From Solimicrobium sp. (GTDB lineage: Bacteria > Pseudomonadota > Gammaproteobacteria > Burkholderiales > Burkholderiaceae_D), in assembly GCA_021155915.1 (NCBI GenBank), contig JAJNBE010000001.1, positions 1 to 63,498 of the forward strand: DNA of 63,498 nucleotides. The letters are read 5' to 3'. Shown in pieces: positions 20,430 through 30,070 of the stretch. Within the stretch, counting starts at the first letter, position 1. The number at the start of each line of letters is the position of its first letter. The notes under the pieces are model-generated. The model did not search any database. It worked only from the letters and a program-made list of their open reading frames with translations, and was not told where the DNA came from. The translations under genes were made by a program, and so were the position numbers.

Positions 20430-21086
20430 ATGGCGTGGAATCGTGATGAAATGGCAGCGCGGGCAGCACAAGAATTGCAAGACGGTTTCTACGTTAATTT
20501 AGGTATCGGATTACCCACATTGGTGGCAAATCATGTTCCCAAGAGTGTGGAGGTATGGTTGCAATCAGAAAACGGTTTATTAGGTATTGGGCAGTTTCCA
20601 ACAGAAGATAAAATTGACGCTGATTTGATCAATGCAGGTAAGCAGACGGTTACCACGCTGCCAGGTTCGTCGATTTTTAGCTCAGCAGACTCGTTTGGCA
20701 TGATACGAGGTGGCAAAATCAACCTTGCGATTTTAGGTGCGATGCAGGTCAGTGAGACCGGTGATTTAGCCAACTGGATGATCCCGGGAAAAATGGTCAA
20801 AGGCATGGGTGGTGCGATGGATTTGGTAGCGGGCGTCGCTCGTGTTGTCGTACTAATGGAGCATGTTGCAAAAGGTGATGTACCTAAAATTTTGAACAAT
20901 TGTAGCTTGCCTCTAACAGGTGTTGGAGTGGTTGATCGCATTATCACTGACTTGGGTGTGATTGATATTACGTCGACAGGATTGAAATTAGTAGAGTTAG
21001 CTCCCGGCGTTTCAGTGGAGGAAATTATGGTTAAAACCCAAGCAAAGTTGGATGTAAGTTCACTGGCACTTGCTGATTTAGGTTAA
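20430..21086 (+). CDS. scoB: 3-oxoacid CoA-transferase subunit B (SCOT beta)
   Basis: 218 residues, the usual length. It contains [13 protein letters not shown] and the family catalytic glutamate in SENGLLGIG (about residue 51), which forms the glutamyl-CoA intermediate. Later motifs [19 protein letters not shown] and [12 protein letters not shown] are typical of the beta subunit. It begins one base after scoA and forms an operon with it. Confidence 0.94.
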   Translation: MAWNRDEMAARAAQELQDGFYVNLGIGLPTLVANHVPKSVEVWLQSENGLLGIGQFPTEDKIDADLINAGKQTVTTLPGSSIFSSADSFGMIRGGKINLAILGAMQVSETGDLANWMIPGKMVKGMGGAMDLVAGVARVVVLMEHVAKGDVPKILNNCSLPLTGVGVVDRIITDLGVIDITSTGLKLVELAPGVSVEEIMVKTQAKLDVSSLALADLG

Positions 21087-21263
21087 ATAAGTTTTCCTTA
21101 AATTAAACTTGCGCAGAATGCGCAAGAACCCGCGAACTCGTTGAAAGCTTTCAGAGGCTAACCCTTTCTCAGCTCAGTCAGTTCTGTGCTTGTTTCGAGT
21201 TGGAGATGTTAACCTATTTTATATTGAGCATTGGGTTATCTTAAAGTAAGAATAGAAAATAAC

Positions 21264-22172
21264 ATGACAAATAAATATGACCAGGTACGAATTAAATCAG
21301 TGCAGTGTATTTCGCCCGATGGTCTACATCAGATGGTATATAAAGATTGGGGGGATATTAATAATCCAAATGTAGTGCTATGTGTGCACGGCGTCACGCG
21401 CGTTTCGGACGATTTTGATGTGCTTGCCCGAGAATTGGCTCCACACTTCAGAGTAATTTGTCCTGACATAGTAGGGCGGGGACGTTCCGATTGCCTAACC
21501 ACACCACAGCATTACCAGATAGAACAATACGTTTGCGATATTGTAACTTTATTGGCGCGAGTAAATGCAGAAAAATTATTTTTTGTAGGAACTTCTATGG
21601 GAGGATTAATCGGATCCGTTTTAGCTTCTCTCCCCGCGAGCCCCATAAAGAAATTAGTCATAAATGATATAGGACCTGTTTTGAATGCTTCTGCGTTCGA
21701 ACGAATTGCCCAATACATCGGCCAACCCACTCGTTTTGCTACGTTTGATGAGGCAGCGCAGTACACTCGGAATATTTCAGCATCGTTTGGCGAACATACT
21801 GAAGAACAGTGGAGCAAGCTAAGTAAGGATGTTTTATGTCAGGATAAAGATGGCATGTGGAAACGAAATTATGACATGAATCTTGCCGTATCCATGCTGG
21901 CGTTCAATGCGGACATGTTGAAGGCAATGCAAACAATGATGTGGGCAACTTATGATGCAATTTCATGTCCGACTCTATTATTGCGTGGGGTTGAATCGGA
22001 TTTGTTATCGGCGGAAACGGCACAACAAATGACACAACGTGGGCCAAAAGCTAAATTAGTGGAATTCGAACAGGTGGGGCATGCCCCCACATTGGTGCAT
22101 GATGGTCAGATCGCGGTTGTTAAGGAATTTTTGTTAAGTGGTGATGAGCCGGAAAGCACTAGTAACTTTTAA
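21264..22172 (+). CDS. Alpha/beta hydrolase
   Basis: 302 residues from the ATG at 21264; a TTG at 21231 is also open. The fold is clear: oxyanion region CVHGVTRVSDDFD, nucleophile elbow GTSMGG (Ser near residue 103), an acid residue in LLLRGVESDLLS and the catalytic His in VGHAPTLV. Substrate unknown; such proteins are annotated as esterases or lactonases. It is followed eight bases later by the RidA gene, suggesting co-transcription, and lies downstream of scoAB after a ~180-base gap. Confidence 0.85.
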   Translation: MTNKYDQVRIKSVQCISPDGLHQMVYKDWGDINNPNVVLCVHGVTRVSDDFDVLARELAPHFRVICPDIVGRGRSDCLTTPQHYQIEQYVCDIVTLLARVNAEKLFFVGTSMGGLIGSVLASLPASPIKKLVINDIGPVLNASAFERIAQYIGQPTRFATFDEAAQYTRNISASFGEHTEEQWSKLSKDVLCQDKDGMWKRNYDMNLAVSMLAFNADMLKAMQTMMWATYDAISCPTLLLRGVESDLLSAETAQQMTQRGPKAKLVEFEQVGHAPTLVHDGQIAVVKEFLLSGDEPESTSNF

Positions 22173-22180
22173 GGATAACC

Positions 22181-22552
22181 ATGCAAACACAAAAAGAAAA
22201 TCCACAAATTAAGCGCTTTCACAGTGGTGCACGTATTTCAGAAATGGCCGTATATAATGGAATAGCTTACTTAGCAGGGCAAGTAACAAGCGATGAGAGG
22301 CTGGACATCGTAGGACAGACCAGTAATGTTCTGACTCAAATTGACGCACTGTTAGCAGAAGCAGGAACCAATAAGTCTCGTATTCTCATGTGTCAAATTT
22401 ATCTCGCTAATTTGACTGATTTTGCCGGAATAAATCAAGTTTGGGATAGTTGGGTTACACCAGGTAATACACCACCACGTGCGACGGTGCAAGCTGGGTT
22501 AGCTAGTCCGGCTTGGTTAATCGAAATTGTAGTTACCGCAGCACTCTTGTAA
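22181..22552 (+). CDS. RidA/YjgF-family protein
   Basis: 123 residues matching the Rid family: IAYLAGQVTSD, QTSNVLTQIDALLAEAGT, and NTPPRATVQAGLASPAWLIE with the conserved Arg that holds the substrate carboxylate in RidA proteins. RidA hydrolyses reactive enamine/imine intermediates; this more diverged group (lacking the full RidA ending) may have another preference. TAAGGA lies before the ATG. Probably in an operon with the preceding hydrolase. Confidence 0.9.
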   Translation: MQTQKENPQIKRFHSGARISEMAVYNGIAYLAGQVTSDERLDIVGQTSNVLTQIDALLAEAGTNKSRILMCQIYLANLTDFAGINQVWDSWVTPGNTPPRATVQAGLASPAWLIEIVVTAALL

Positions 22553-22556
22553 GTTG

Positions 22557-22783
22557 AACCGAGATTTTCCATTAGACCGCTACAACTTCGTGGACAATCT
22601 AATGAACATTAACTACCAACCTAAGAACACTATTGCGAATTGCATGCGACACTACAGACAATTGCACTCCTTTTGAGTTGCCTGGACTGCGTTGTTTCTC
22701 CTTGCGGCATATAGTCCGCCGCGTCCTGTCCAAACAACCAAAAAGAAGCGCACTTGCCTCCGTCCTAATGGAAAATTTCGGTT
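22557..22783 (-). repeat. MITE-like repeat, family 2, complete copy
   Basis: A 227-base element ending in near-perfect ~23-base inverted repeats: AACCGAGATTTTCCATTAG at the left, and the reverse complement of the right end reads AACCGAAATTTTCCATTAG. The interior, reversed, shares aagtgcgcttctttt, ggttgtttgg, acgcagtccagg, gagtgcaattg and tgcaattcgc with copies at 35029..35773. It fills the gap between the RidA gene and relA, ending 17 bases before the relA start, so any relA promoter must lie in or across it. Confidence 0.8.
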
Positions 22784-22800
22784 AAAAATTAAAAGTTACT

Positions 22801-25065
22801 ATGGTCTCAACAGTTACAACTAACAGTGAAAACAAAGATAATTTAATTGCCGGCCTCTCGCCAGAAGACGAGCAACGGGTGCTCTCCGCGCTTGAATTTG
22901 TTGTTCCATTTTACGAAAATGCCGAGCGGGCAACAGGCGAAAATGTATTGCAGTTTTCCAAAGGCGTTGCCATAACGCTAGGGGCATTACGTACTGATGC
23001 CGACTCCCGCATAGCTGGCTTACTGTTTGAACTTCCCCAGCTTGATGCTGCTGCTGCGGAGAGTATTGAGCCGCGCTTTGGCAAAGATATTTTGGATTTG
23101 ATTAGTGGGGTACGTGGCTTAATGCGTTTAGGCGCTTTGCACTTAATGCAGCACGTAGCCGCCCCGGAAATGGGGCGCAATAAAAACGCGGCACAACAAA
23201 CTTCTACACAGCTTGAAACATTGCGCAAAATGTTATTGGCAATGGCGTCGGATATACGTGTGGTACTCATCTGCTTAGCATCACGTTTAATGACATTGCG
23301 CTATTATGCCGAGCAGAAACAATTTGATGAAGTTAGTAAACAGTATGCGCGGGAAACAGTTGATTTATATGCACCGCTAGCCAATCGTTTAGGGGTCTGG
23401 CAAATGAAATGGGAATTGGAGGATCTCTCTTTCCGATTTCTTGAGAAGGAATCGTATTCAAAAATTGCCAGAATGCTTGAAGAAAAGCGCGTTGAGCGTG
23501 AAGAATTTATTGCAAAATCGACAGACCGCTTACAGCGCGAAATGAATATTGTGGGAATCAAAGCTGAAGTATATGGCCGTCCTAAACATATTTATAGTAT
23601 CTGGAACAAAATGCGCGGCAAGAATATTGATTTCGATGAACTCAATGATGTACGTGCATTTCGAATTATTGTGGACGACATTAAGGCTTGCTATACCGTA
23701 CTGGGTATTGTGCACAATATCTGGACCCCGGTTCCTGATGAGTTTGATGACTATATCGCGCGTCCTAAACCGAATGGTTATCAATCATTGCATACGGTCG
23801 TTATCGCCGATGATAATCGCGGTTTCGAAGTACAAATTCGTACCAGAGAAATGCATCATTTTGCTGAATATGGTGTGGCAGCACATTGGCGATATAAGGA
23901 AGCAGGCAACGCAAAGGGAGTTAATCTAAACGTGGCAGGCCAGGAGTACGATGAGAAAATTGCCTGGTTGAGGCAGTTGCTAGCGTGGAAAACAGAGATT
24001 ACCGAAGCAGTCGTGGGCGATGATACTGCTCAACGTGAATGGGTAGAAAAACTTAAATCAACCACGCTGGATGACCGTATTTATGTATTGACACCCCAAG
24101 CACGTGTAATCGAATTGCCCAACCATGCCACGCCTATTGATTTTGCTTATCATTTACATACGTCTTTGGGTCATCACTGCCGTGGAGCACGCGTAGACGG
24201 GCAAATGGTGCCGTTAAACACAGCGCTTAAAAATGGTCAAACTGTTGAGATTATCTCAGCCAAAATAGGATTGGAAACCGGCCCTTCCCGAGATTGGTTA
24301 AGTACAGAATATGCCGTAGCTACCCGCACACGCACCAAAATTCGTGCCTGGTTTAACGCATTGGATCAGCAAGAAACAATTAACAAAGGTCGCGCCTCCG
24401 TAGAAAAAACCTTGCAGCGCGAAGGTAAAACGGTCATGAACTTAGAAGAGCTGGCACACAGGTGCGGCTTTGATAAAGTTGAAGATTTGTTTGTGTCGGT
24501 AGGAAAAGAAGAGTTTAGTCTGCGTCACGTAGAACATGCCTTACATGACGAGGTAATTGAGCCCGCAACTGATGAAGTGTTAATTAATAAGAGTCGTGCT
24601 TCAAGCGTGGTTCAGGGCGCTAAATCCGGCGTGCTAGTTGTAGGGGCCGAGGGTCTGCTGACCTTACTTGCTAAATGCTGCAAACCGGCACCGCCTGACC
24701 CTATTGTGGGTTTTGTTACGCGCGGAAAAGGCGTATCGATTCATCGGGTCAATTGCAAGAATTTTGCCGAAATGCGCAAAAAATCAGCAGAAAGAGTGAT
24801 TCTGACTACGTGGGGGCAGCCTGGTAAAGAAACTGTCTATCCGGTTGATATCTTCGTTGTCGCACAAGATCGTCAAGGATTAATGCGCGACATATCTGAA
24901 ATATTCTCGAGGGAAAAAATTAATATGATCGGCGTTACTTCCCAATGCGCGAAAGGTCAGGCGCGCATGTCATTTACTGTTGAAATAGACTCCACTGCCC
25001 AATTACAGAAGGCATTAATTGTGGTGCGGGATGTGAGTGGGGTGCAGGATGTACGGCGTCAATAA
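22801..25065 (+). CDS. relA: GTP pyrophosphokinase RelA
   Basis: 754 residues, RelA/SpoT architecture: N-terminal degenerate HD hydrolase region (~30-200), synthetase domain (~240-400; GRPKHIYSIWNKM, LNDVRAFRIIVDD, RPKPNGYQSLHTVV), TGS (~430-490), zinc-finger/helical part (LTLLAKCCKPAPPDPIVGFV) and C-terminal ACT (~680-754). The HD pair of the hydrolase site is replaced (AGLLFELP), as in RelA, so this should be the synthetase-only ribosome-bound enzyme that makes (p)ppGpp on amino-acid starvation. No Shine-Dalgarno is evident before the ATG. Confidence 0.95.
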   Translation: MVSTVTTNSENKDNLIAGLSPEDEQRVLSALEFVVPFYENAERATGENVLQFSKGVAITLGALRTDADSRIAGLLFELPQLDAAAAESIEPRFGKDILDLISGVRGLMRLGALHLMQHVAAPEMGRNKNAAQQTSTQLETLRKMLLAMASDIRVVLICLASRLMTLRYYAEQKQFDEVSKQYARETVDLYAPLANRLGVWQMKWELEDLSFRFLEKESYSKIARMLEEKRVEREEFIAKSTDRLQREMNIVGIKAEVYGRPKHIYSIWNKMRGKNIDFDELNDVRAFRIIVDDIKACYTVLGIVHNIWTPVPDEFDDYIARPKPNGYQSLHTVVIADDNRGFEVQIRTREMHHFAEYGVAAHWRYKEAGNAKGVNLNVAGQEYDEKIAWLRQLLAWKTEITEAVVGDDTAQREWVEKLKSTTLDDRIYVLTPQARVIELPNHATPIDFAYHLHTSLGHHCRGARVDGQMVPLNTALKNGQTVEIISAKIGLETGPSRDWLSTEYAVATRTRTKIRAWFNALDQQETINKGRASVEKTLQREGKTVMNLEELAHRCGFDKVEDLFVSVGKEEFSLRHVEHALHDEVIEPATDEVLINKSRASSVVQGAKSGVLVVGAEGLLTLLAKCCKPAPPDPIVGFVTRGKGVSIHRVNCKNFAEMRKKSAERVILTTWGQPGKETVYPVDIFVVAQDRQGLMRDISEIFSREKINMIGVTSQCAKGQARMSFTVEIDSTAQLQKALIVVRDVSGVQDVRRQ

Positions 25066-25242
25066 TCCCAATTTTCTCAGGTTAAATCCCTTGGTAGCTG
25101 CAAGTTCTCGGTAGGCCGGTGCGGCGCCGAATTAGTAGAGGATCGATTAACCTCGCGCTTGATCAGCCTAACGTTCTGCACAGGATATTAAGCTGATAAA
25201 GTGTTAGCCTAACCTCCAAGGCCAAAGATGGCAAAATGGCTA

Positions 25243-25653
25243 TTAGCCACACCAAAATTCAGTTCCATAGGCTAAACACTTTTGATATGGACCTCCATCT
25301 TTTTGATAGATTTTCGTTTGAAGCATCAATATTAAGCTAATTTTATCACCCAGCAAATGACAGAGAGGCGCTCGTCCGGGATTCTTCACGTCAGGTGGTT
25401 CAGACCAGTCGATTGGGGCAGAGTAGGTAATGACAGACTCCGATTCATCACCTAACTTTATTTGATTCTTCTCCTCTAACATAACGCGCCACGAATTCGT
25501 GCCGTCCAGAGTAACTTTACCATTGAAGTCAATTAAATCGCCATTTCGGTACTCCCCCTGTAACCTCGGACATTGGATTTTCCCTTCAGCAGACGCTCTT
25601 AGCGGACTACTCATCAAAATTCCCAGCAAAAGCAAAGTAAGGACTTTTTTCAT
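25243..25653 (-). CDS. Small secreted or periplasmic protein of unknown function
   Basis: 136 residues with a good signal peptide (MKKVLTLLLLGILMSSPLRASA, cleavage near residue 22). The ~114-residue mature part has four cysteines (QCPRL, PLCHLL, QKCLAYG, FWCG), compatible with two disulfides in the periplasm. I do not recognise the family. Transcribed alone and convergent with relA. A GAAAG lies upstream of the ATG as a weak ribosome-binding site. Confidence 0.65.
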   Translation of the reverse strand: MKKVLTLLLLGILMSSPLRASAEGKIQCPRLQGEYRNGDLIDFNGKVTLDGTNSWRVMLEEKNQIKLGDESESVITYSAPIDWSEPPDVKNPGRAPLCHLLGDKISLILMLQTKIYQKDGGPYQKCLAYGTEFWCG

Positions 25654-25813
25654 ATTAATCTTTCAGGCCATAATTGGTCGTTAAATAGGTAAATTGACGT
25701 TTTTTGGTAAGGTAACAGCTTCAGGAAAGTGCAATTATACCTCAGTCCAGCCAACATTGCGGTTCAAAATGCTTTACGTAAAATCTGAACTTTGATATAG
25801 TTTCGAGCTTTTC

Positions 25814-25890
25814 GGGCGGTTAGTTCAGTTGGTTAGAATACTTGGTCGACATCCAAGGGGTCGGGGATTCGAATTCCTCACCGCCCACCA
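25814..25890 (+). tRNA. tRNA-Val (GAC), with C at position 33
   Basis: A 77-base cloverleaf with encoded CCA. Acceptor gggcggt/accgccc, D-arm agttcagttggttagaa, anticodon stem cttgg/ccaag enclosing tcgacat, T-arm ggggattcgaattcctc. The anticodon GAC reads Val codons. Position 33, almost always U, is C here; everything else looks sound. A family 1 repeat begins 21 bases downstream. Confidence 0.88.
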
Positions 25891-25910
25891 TAATTTGTAC
25901 TCTCTTTTAG

Positions 25911-26063
25911 AGAGACCTCTGCAGAACCGTTGCAAGCAAGCCGATGACGAGGCGCACGGAGCGCAGCAATCGGAATGTACTTGAGTACATGAGGATTGCG
26001 AGCACCAGCGTGTAACCCTGAACGCCGTATTTGGCTCGCGCAGTAGGTTGTGCTGAGGTCTCT
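25911..26063 (+). repeat. MITE-like repeat, family 1, copy B
   Basis: Runs from agagacctctgcagaacc to tgtgctgaggtctct. The interior has cgcacggagcgcagcaatcg, the palindromic gtacttgagtac, aggattgcgagcacc and tggctcgcgcagtagg. It sits between tRNA-Val and the thrS terminator hairpin. Open frames crossing it are accidental. Confidence 0.85.
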
Positions 26064-26170
26064 TAGAAACAAGAAAGGCATCTTGGTTATGACATCGCGA
26101 ACGACTACCTCGTTGGAGACGCGACACTAGCCAAAAGACTTTTTCATTCTTCTACATTCCTATTGAAAAA

Positions 26171-26194
26171 GCGCGGCTAGTCCGCGTTTTTTTT
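26171..26194 (+). terminator. Hairpin and T-run upstream of thrS
   Basis: CGCGG-CTAGT-CCGCG is followed by eight T residues, 53 bases before the thrS start. It may end the tRNA-Val transcript or act as an attenuator in the thrS leader; the sequence alone does not decide. Confidence 0.7.
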
Positions 26195-26246
26195 CGCGCA
26201 TAATTCAGCGTGAATAACCAGTGCTTTTTTCTCAGTGGAGAACACC

Positions 26247-28157
26247 ATGATTTCAATCCGACTTCCCGATGGATCGCTTCGTCAGTTTGACTCGCCTTTG
26301 ACAGTAGCGCAAGTAGCCGCCAGTATAGGCCCCGGTTTAGCAAAAGCGGCGTTGGCGGGCAAAGTAAAAGGTCAATTAGTAGATACTTCCTTTTTGATCG
26401 ACTCTGACGTCGACTTAGCAATTGTGACTGAAAAAGATCCAGAAGGTTTGGAAGTCATTCGCCATTCTACTGCGCATTTGTTAGCTCACGCGGTCAAGCA
26501 GCTTTATCCGGATGCACAAGTCACTATCGGCCCGGTGATTGAAAACGGTTTTTACTATGATTTTTCTTATAAACGACCATTTACACCGGAAGATTTGGTG
26601 TTGATTGAAAAGAAAATGGTTGAGCTGGCAAAAAAGGATGAGGTTATAAGCCGCAAAGTGTTACCGCGTGATGAAGCAGTAGCTTATTTCAAGTCAATCG
26701 GTGAGATCTATAAAGCAGAAATCATCTCTTCTATTCCTACCGATCAGGAAGTGTCACTCTACACAGAGGGCGACTTCACTGATTTGTGCCGTGGTCCACA
26801 CGTACCATCAACTGGCAAACTGAAGGTTTTTAAATTGATGAAGCTAGCCGGCGCTTATTGGCGAGGCGATTCGAAAAACGAGATGTTGCAACGTGTGTAT
26901 GGCACCGCCTGGGCAAAAAAAGAAGACCAGGAAGCGTACTTGTTTATGTTAGAAGAAGCAGAAAAGCGCGATCATCGCAAGTTGGGTAAAGCGTTAGATT
27001 TATTTCACTTGCAAGAAGAAGGGCCTGGGCTCGTTTTTTGGCATGCAAAAGGTTGGACAATATGGCAGATTATTGAGCAATATCTGCGCAATGTTTATCA
27101 AGACGGGGGATACCAGGAAGTAAAAACTCCGCAAATTTTAGATCGTACTTTATGGGAGAGAACGGGGCATTGGCAGAATTATCGCGAAAGTATGTTTGTG
27201 ACCGAATCCGAAAACCGTAGTTACGCGATCAAACCCATGAGCTGTCCTGGTCATATTCAAATTTTTAATACCGGTTTGCGAAGCTACCGTGAATTACCCT
27301 TGCGCTTTGGCGAGTTTGGTCAGTGTCATCGAAACGAAACCTCAGGCGCCTTACACGGCATTATGCGTGTGCGTGGATTTACCCAAGATGATGGTCATAT
27401 TTTTTGCACCGAAGAGCAAGTTGCGCAAGAAGTTACCGCTTTTCATTTGCAGGCTATGAAAGTGTATGCTGATTTCGGTTTTCAACATATCGACATCAAA
27501 ATTGCGACTCGTCCGGATAATCGCATTGGCTCTGATGAAGAGTGGGATCGCTCGGAACAAGCGTTGCGTTCTGCTTTACGTGCTTGCAATTTAGCTTGGG
27601 AAGAATTGCCAGGCGAAGGCGCTTTTTATGGCCCAAAAGTTGAATATCATTTAAAGGACAGTCTTGGTCGCTCCTGGCAAGTAGGTACGGTACAGATCGA
27701 TCCCGCCATGCCAGTACGTCTGGGAGCGGAGTATGTGGCGGAAGATAATTCAAGAAAAATCCCGATGATGGTTCACCGTGCCATTATTGGTTCGATGGAA
27801 CGTTTTATTGGTATTGTGATAGAAAATTTCGCTGGAGCCTTCCCATTGTGGTTATCTCCGGTGCAGCTTGCCGTAGTAAATATATCCGAGGCGCAATCCG
27901 AGTACGCTCACTCCGTGGCTGAAATTTTAAAAAAACATGGTTTCAGAGTAAGTCTTGATTTGCGTAATGAGAAAATAACCTATAAAATACGAGACCATTC
28001 TGTTCACAAGCTACCCTATATCATAGTTGTTGGTGATAAAGAACGGGATGCGGGTACAGTAGCCGTGCGAGCAAGAGGCAACCAGGACTTGGGCGTAATG
28101 CCTTTAGCTACTTTAGTAGAGCGACTTAATGTTGAACTGGCTGCTAAGGTTAACTGA
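26247..28157 (+). CDS. thrS: Threonyl-tRNA synthetase
   Basis: 636 residues. The ATG at 26247 is chosen because GGAG lies six bases upstream; a GTG at 26235 in the same frame overlaps that site. Domains: TGS (1-62), editing domain with [10 protein letters not shown] and the DLCRGPH motif (~65-225), class II catalytic core (~240-530) with [10 protein letters not shown] and GQCHRNE zinc and ATP contacts, anticodon-binding domain (~540-636). It charges tRNA-Thr in the cytoplasm. First gene of the conserved thrS-infC-rpmI-rplT-pheS-pheT-ihfA series. Confidence 0.97.
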   Translation: MISIRLPDGSLRQFDSPLTVAQVAASIGPGLAKAALAGKVKGQLVDTSFLIDSDVDLAIVTEKDPEGLEVIRHSTAHLLAHAVKQLYPDAQVTIGPVIENGFYYDFSYKRPFTPEDLVLIEKKMVELAKKDEVISRKVLPRDEAVAYFKSIGEIYKAEIISSIPTDQEVSLYTEGDFTDLCRGPHVPSTGKLKVFKLMKLAGAYWRGDSKNEMLQRVYGTAWAKKEDQEAYLFMLEEAEKRDHRKLGKALDLFHLQEEGPGLVFWHAKGWTIWQIIEQYLRNVYQDGGYQEVKTPQILDRTLWERTGHWQNYRESMFVTESENRSYAIKPMSCPGHIQIFNTGLRSYRELPLRFGEFGQCHRNETSGALHGIMRVRGFTQDDGHIFCTEEQVAQEVTAFHLQAMKVYADFGFQHIDIKIATRPDNRIGSDEEWDRSEQALRSALRACNLAWEELPGEGAFYGPKVEYHLKDSLGRSWQVGTVQIDPAMPVRLGAEYVAEDNSRKIPMMVHRAIIGSMERFIGIVIENFAGAFPLWLSPVQLAVVNISEAQSEYAHSVAEILKKHGFRVSLDLRNEKITYKIRDHSVHKLPYIIVVGDKERDAGTVAVRARGNQDLGVMPLATLVERLNVELAAKVN

Positions 28158-28234
28158 GAGGCGTCTGAGCTTAAGCAAGGCAAGCGCGGTGCAGTAAAGC
28201 GCGGCTTATTTATTAAATTTAAAAGGAAACTACA

Positions 28235-28759
28235 ATAGCTACTGATAAGTCAACACATCGAATCAACGGCGAAATTACAGCACAAGAGGTGCGTCTTTCC
28301 GGCGTTGAAAACGAGCCGCTAGGTATCGTTAAATTAGCTGAGGCGATCCGACTATCCGAAGAAGCAAACGTGGACCTGGTGGAAATTGCGCCAAATGCGC
28401 AGCCTCCAGTGTGCAGGTTGATGGATTACGGTAAGTTTAAGTACCAGGAGCAAAAAAAGGCGCATGAAACTAAGCTAAAACAAAAAATTGTTTTGGTTAA
28501 GGAAGTAAAATTCAGGCCGGGTACAGACGATGGGGATTACAACATTAAATTGCGTAATCTGGTCAGATTTCTAGATGATGGCGATAAAACTAAAATCACG
28601 TTGCGCTTTCGCGGTCGTGAAATGGCACATCAGGAGATTGGTATGCGCATGCTTGAGCGACTTAAGGTTGATCTCGATCCTTATGGCCAGGTTGAACAAT
28701 TCCCTAAGATGGAAGGGCGGCAAATGGTAATGGTTTTGTCCCCTAAGAAAAAGAAATAG
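28235..28759 (+). CDS. infC: Translation initiation factor IF-3 (AUA start)
   Basis: 174 residues counted from an ATA codon at 28235, preceded by AAGGA seven bases upstream. Conserved IF3 sequence begins right after it ([20 protein letters not shown]), well before the first GTG at 28289, so the shorter frame would remove a needed part of the N-domain. IF3 binds the 30S subunit and rejects non-canonical start codons; an unusual start on its own mRNA lets it repress itself, as known for E. coli infC (AUU). N-domain to ~80, linker [19 protein letters not shown]-domain [19 protein letters not shown] onward. Confidence 0.93.
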   Translation: MATDKSTHRINGEITAQEVRLSGVENEPLGIVKLAEAIRLSEEANVDLVEIAPNAQPPVCRLMDYGKFKYQEQKKAHETKLKQKIVLVKEVKFRPGTDDGDYNIKLRNLVRFLDDGDKTKITLRFRGREMAHQEIGMRMLERLKVDLDPYGQVEQFPKMEGRQMVMVLSPKKKK

Positions 28760-28788
28760 TAATAAACAAGTGGGGGTATTAAATTTAT

Positions 28789-28817
28789 CCGGCACATTAG
28801 TGGTTGTGATGTGTCGG
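28789..28817 (+). promoter_or_regulatory. Hairpin in the infC-rpmI gap, possible r-protein leader element
   Basis: CCGGCACAT pairs with ATGTGTCGG (nine pairs including a G-U) around an 11-base loop, without a T-run. In many bacteria L20 represses rpmI-rplT through a structured leader in this gap; whether this hairpin takes part is not shown by the sequence. Confidence 0.3.
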
Positions 28818-29004
28818 TAAAGCTGCGTAGGGCGGGCTGAGTGTTATGCCCAACGTCTATGCAAAAGTCGGGCTATGATTTTCCGTTGAGGTGTCTCTAG
28901 CCTGACCTGCTAAAATAAGTGAGAGTAGGCATCCAAGAGTAATGAAATCGTTACCACCTACAATCACGTTAAAAGTGGAACTGCTCTAAACAAGCAGTAA
29001 AGTT

Positions 29005-29202
29005 ATGCCAAAAATGAAGACGAAGAGTTCGGCCAAAAAACGCTTTCGCGTTCGCCCGGGCGGAACAGTTAAATGTGGTCACGCTTTTAAGCGTCACATC
29101 TTGACCAAAAAAACCACCAAGAACAAACGCCAGTTGCGCGGTATTACGAATGTTCATGCTGCTGACGTAGTATCAGTCATGCGTATGATGCCTAACGCTT
29201 AA
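29005..29202 (+). CDS. rpmI: 50S ribosomal protein L35
   Basis: A 65-residue basic protein of exact family length, [20 protein letters not shown] to MMPNA. It is a structural protein of the large subunit. Separated from infC by 245 bases and from rplT by 28 bases, so it is co-transcribed with rplT. Confidence 0.97.
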   Translation: MPKMKTKSSAKKRFRVRPGGTVKCGHAFKRHILTKKTTKNKRQLRGITNVHAADVVSVMRMMPNA

Positions 29203-29230
29203 CCTCATACTCAATATTTAAGGAGATATC

Positions 29231-29590
29231 ATGCCTAGAGTAAAACGTGGGGTTACAGCTCGTGCCCGCCATAAAAAAGTTCTCAATTTAGCCAAAGGTT
29301 ACCGCGGTCGTCGAAGCAAGGTATACCGTGTTGCTAAGCAGGCAGTTATGCGTGCTGGTCAATACGCTTACCGCGATCGTCGTAACAAAAAGCGCGTATT
29401 TCGCGCGCTGTGGATTACCCGTATTAATGCTGCGTCACGTTCACACGGCCTAACTTACAGTGTGTTCATGAATGGTCTGAAGAAAGCGGCTATAGCTCTA
29501 GATCGTAAGGTCTTAGCGGATATGGCAGTTATGGATAAGCCGGCATTTGCTGCGATAGTTAATCAAGTAAAAGCCACTTTGGCTGCGTAA
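29231..29590 (+). CDS. rplT: 50S ribosomal protein L20
   Basis: 119 residues, full length, with the basic N-terminal tail [20 protein letters not shown] and the globular part [20 protein letters not shown]. It binds 23S rRNA early in assembly and in several bacteria represses its own operon. AAGGAG lies before the ATG. A strong terminator follows 39 bases after the stop. Confidence 0.97.
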   Translation: MPRVKRGVTARARHKKVLNLAKGYRGRRSKVYRVAKQAVMRAGQYAYRDRRNKKRVFRALWITRINAASRSHGLTYSVFMNGLKKAAIALDRKVLADMAVMDKPAFAAIVNQVKATLAA

Positions 29591-29629
29591 TTGTTACACT
29601 AAATGCTTGCAAGCAGAGCACAGGAAGAG

Positions 29630-29667
29630 AAGCAGGGCAAAGGGTAACTTTGCCCTGCTTTTTTTCT
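29630..29667 (+). terminator. Terminator after rplT
   Basis: agcagggcaaag / ctttgccctgct hairpin with a five-base loop and seven T residues. It separates the ribosomal genes from pheST, so pheS probably has its own promoter or depends on read-through. Confidence 0.92.
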
Positions 29668-29699
29668 AGATTAAGCTAAGGGCGCGCAATTTAACATAA

Positions 29700-29842
29700 A
29701 GAGACCTCTGCACAACCATAGCGAGCGAGTCAAAGTCAAGGGGCACGGAGCGCAACAATCGGAATGTACTTAAGTACATGAGGATTGCGAGCACCCCGGA
29801 ACGCCGAATTTGACTCGCGCAGTAGGCTATGCAGAGGTCTCT
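29700..29842 (+). repeat. MITE-like repeat, family 1, copy C
   Basis: A 143-base element bounded by agagacctctgcacaacc and ggctatgcagaggtctct, an inverted repeat of about 18 bases. It contains the perfect palindrome tgtacttaagtaca. Copy D follows after two bases in the same orientation, giving a tandem pair between rplT and pheS. Confidence 0.9.
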
Positions 29843-29844
29843 AA

Positions 29845-29997
29845 AGAGACCTCTGCATAGCCGTAGCTAGCGAGCCAAAGACAAAGCGCACGGAGCGCTG
29901 CAACCAGAATGTACTTGAGTACATGATGATGGCAAGCACCAGTGTTTCACCCTGAACGCCGTAGTTGGCTCGCGCAGTACTTGGGTGCAGAGGTCTC
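29845..29997 (+). repeat. MITE-like repeat, family 1, copy D
   Basis: Bounded by agagacctctgcatagcc and gggtgcagaggtctc; 153 bases. Slightly longer than copy C because it keeps the cagtgtttcaccctgaacgcc segment also present in copy B. Ends 73 bases before pheS, so it could affect the pheS promoter region. Confidence 0.9.
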
Positions 29998-30070
29998 ATA
30001 AATTCCTCCAGGTGCACCAATCGCCGCCGAGCCCACATCAACTATTAATGACTTAAGCAGGAAAATTCGC

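Noticed and set aside
25825..26127. Genes inside family 1 repeats (also near 29841, 47622 and 50894)
   Set aside because: The frames overlap the tRNA or the repeat, differ between copies and have no ribosome-binding site.
28289..28759. infC starting at GTG 28289
   Set aside because: It would cut off conserved IF3 residues that are encoded directly upstream behind a good ribosome-binding site.
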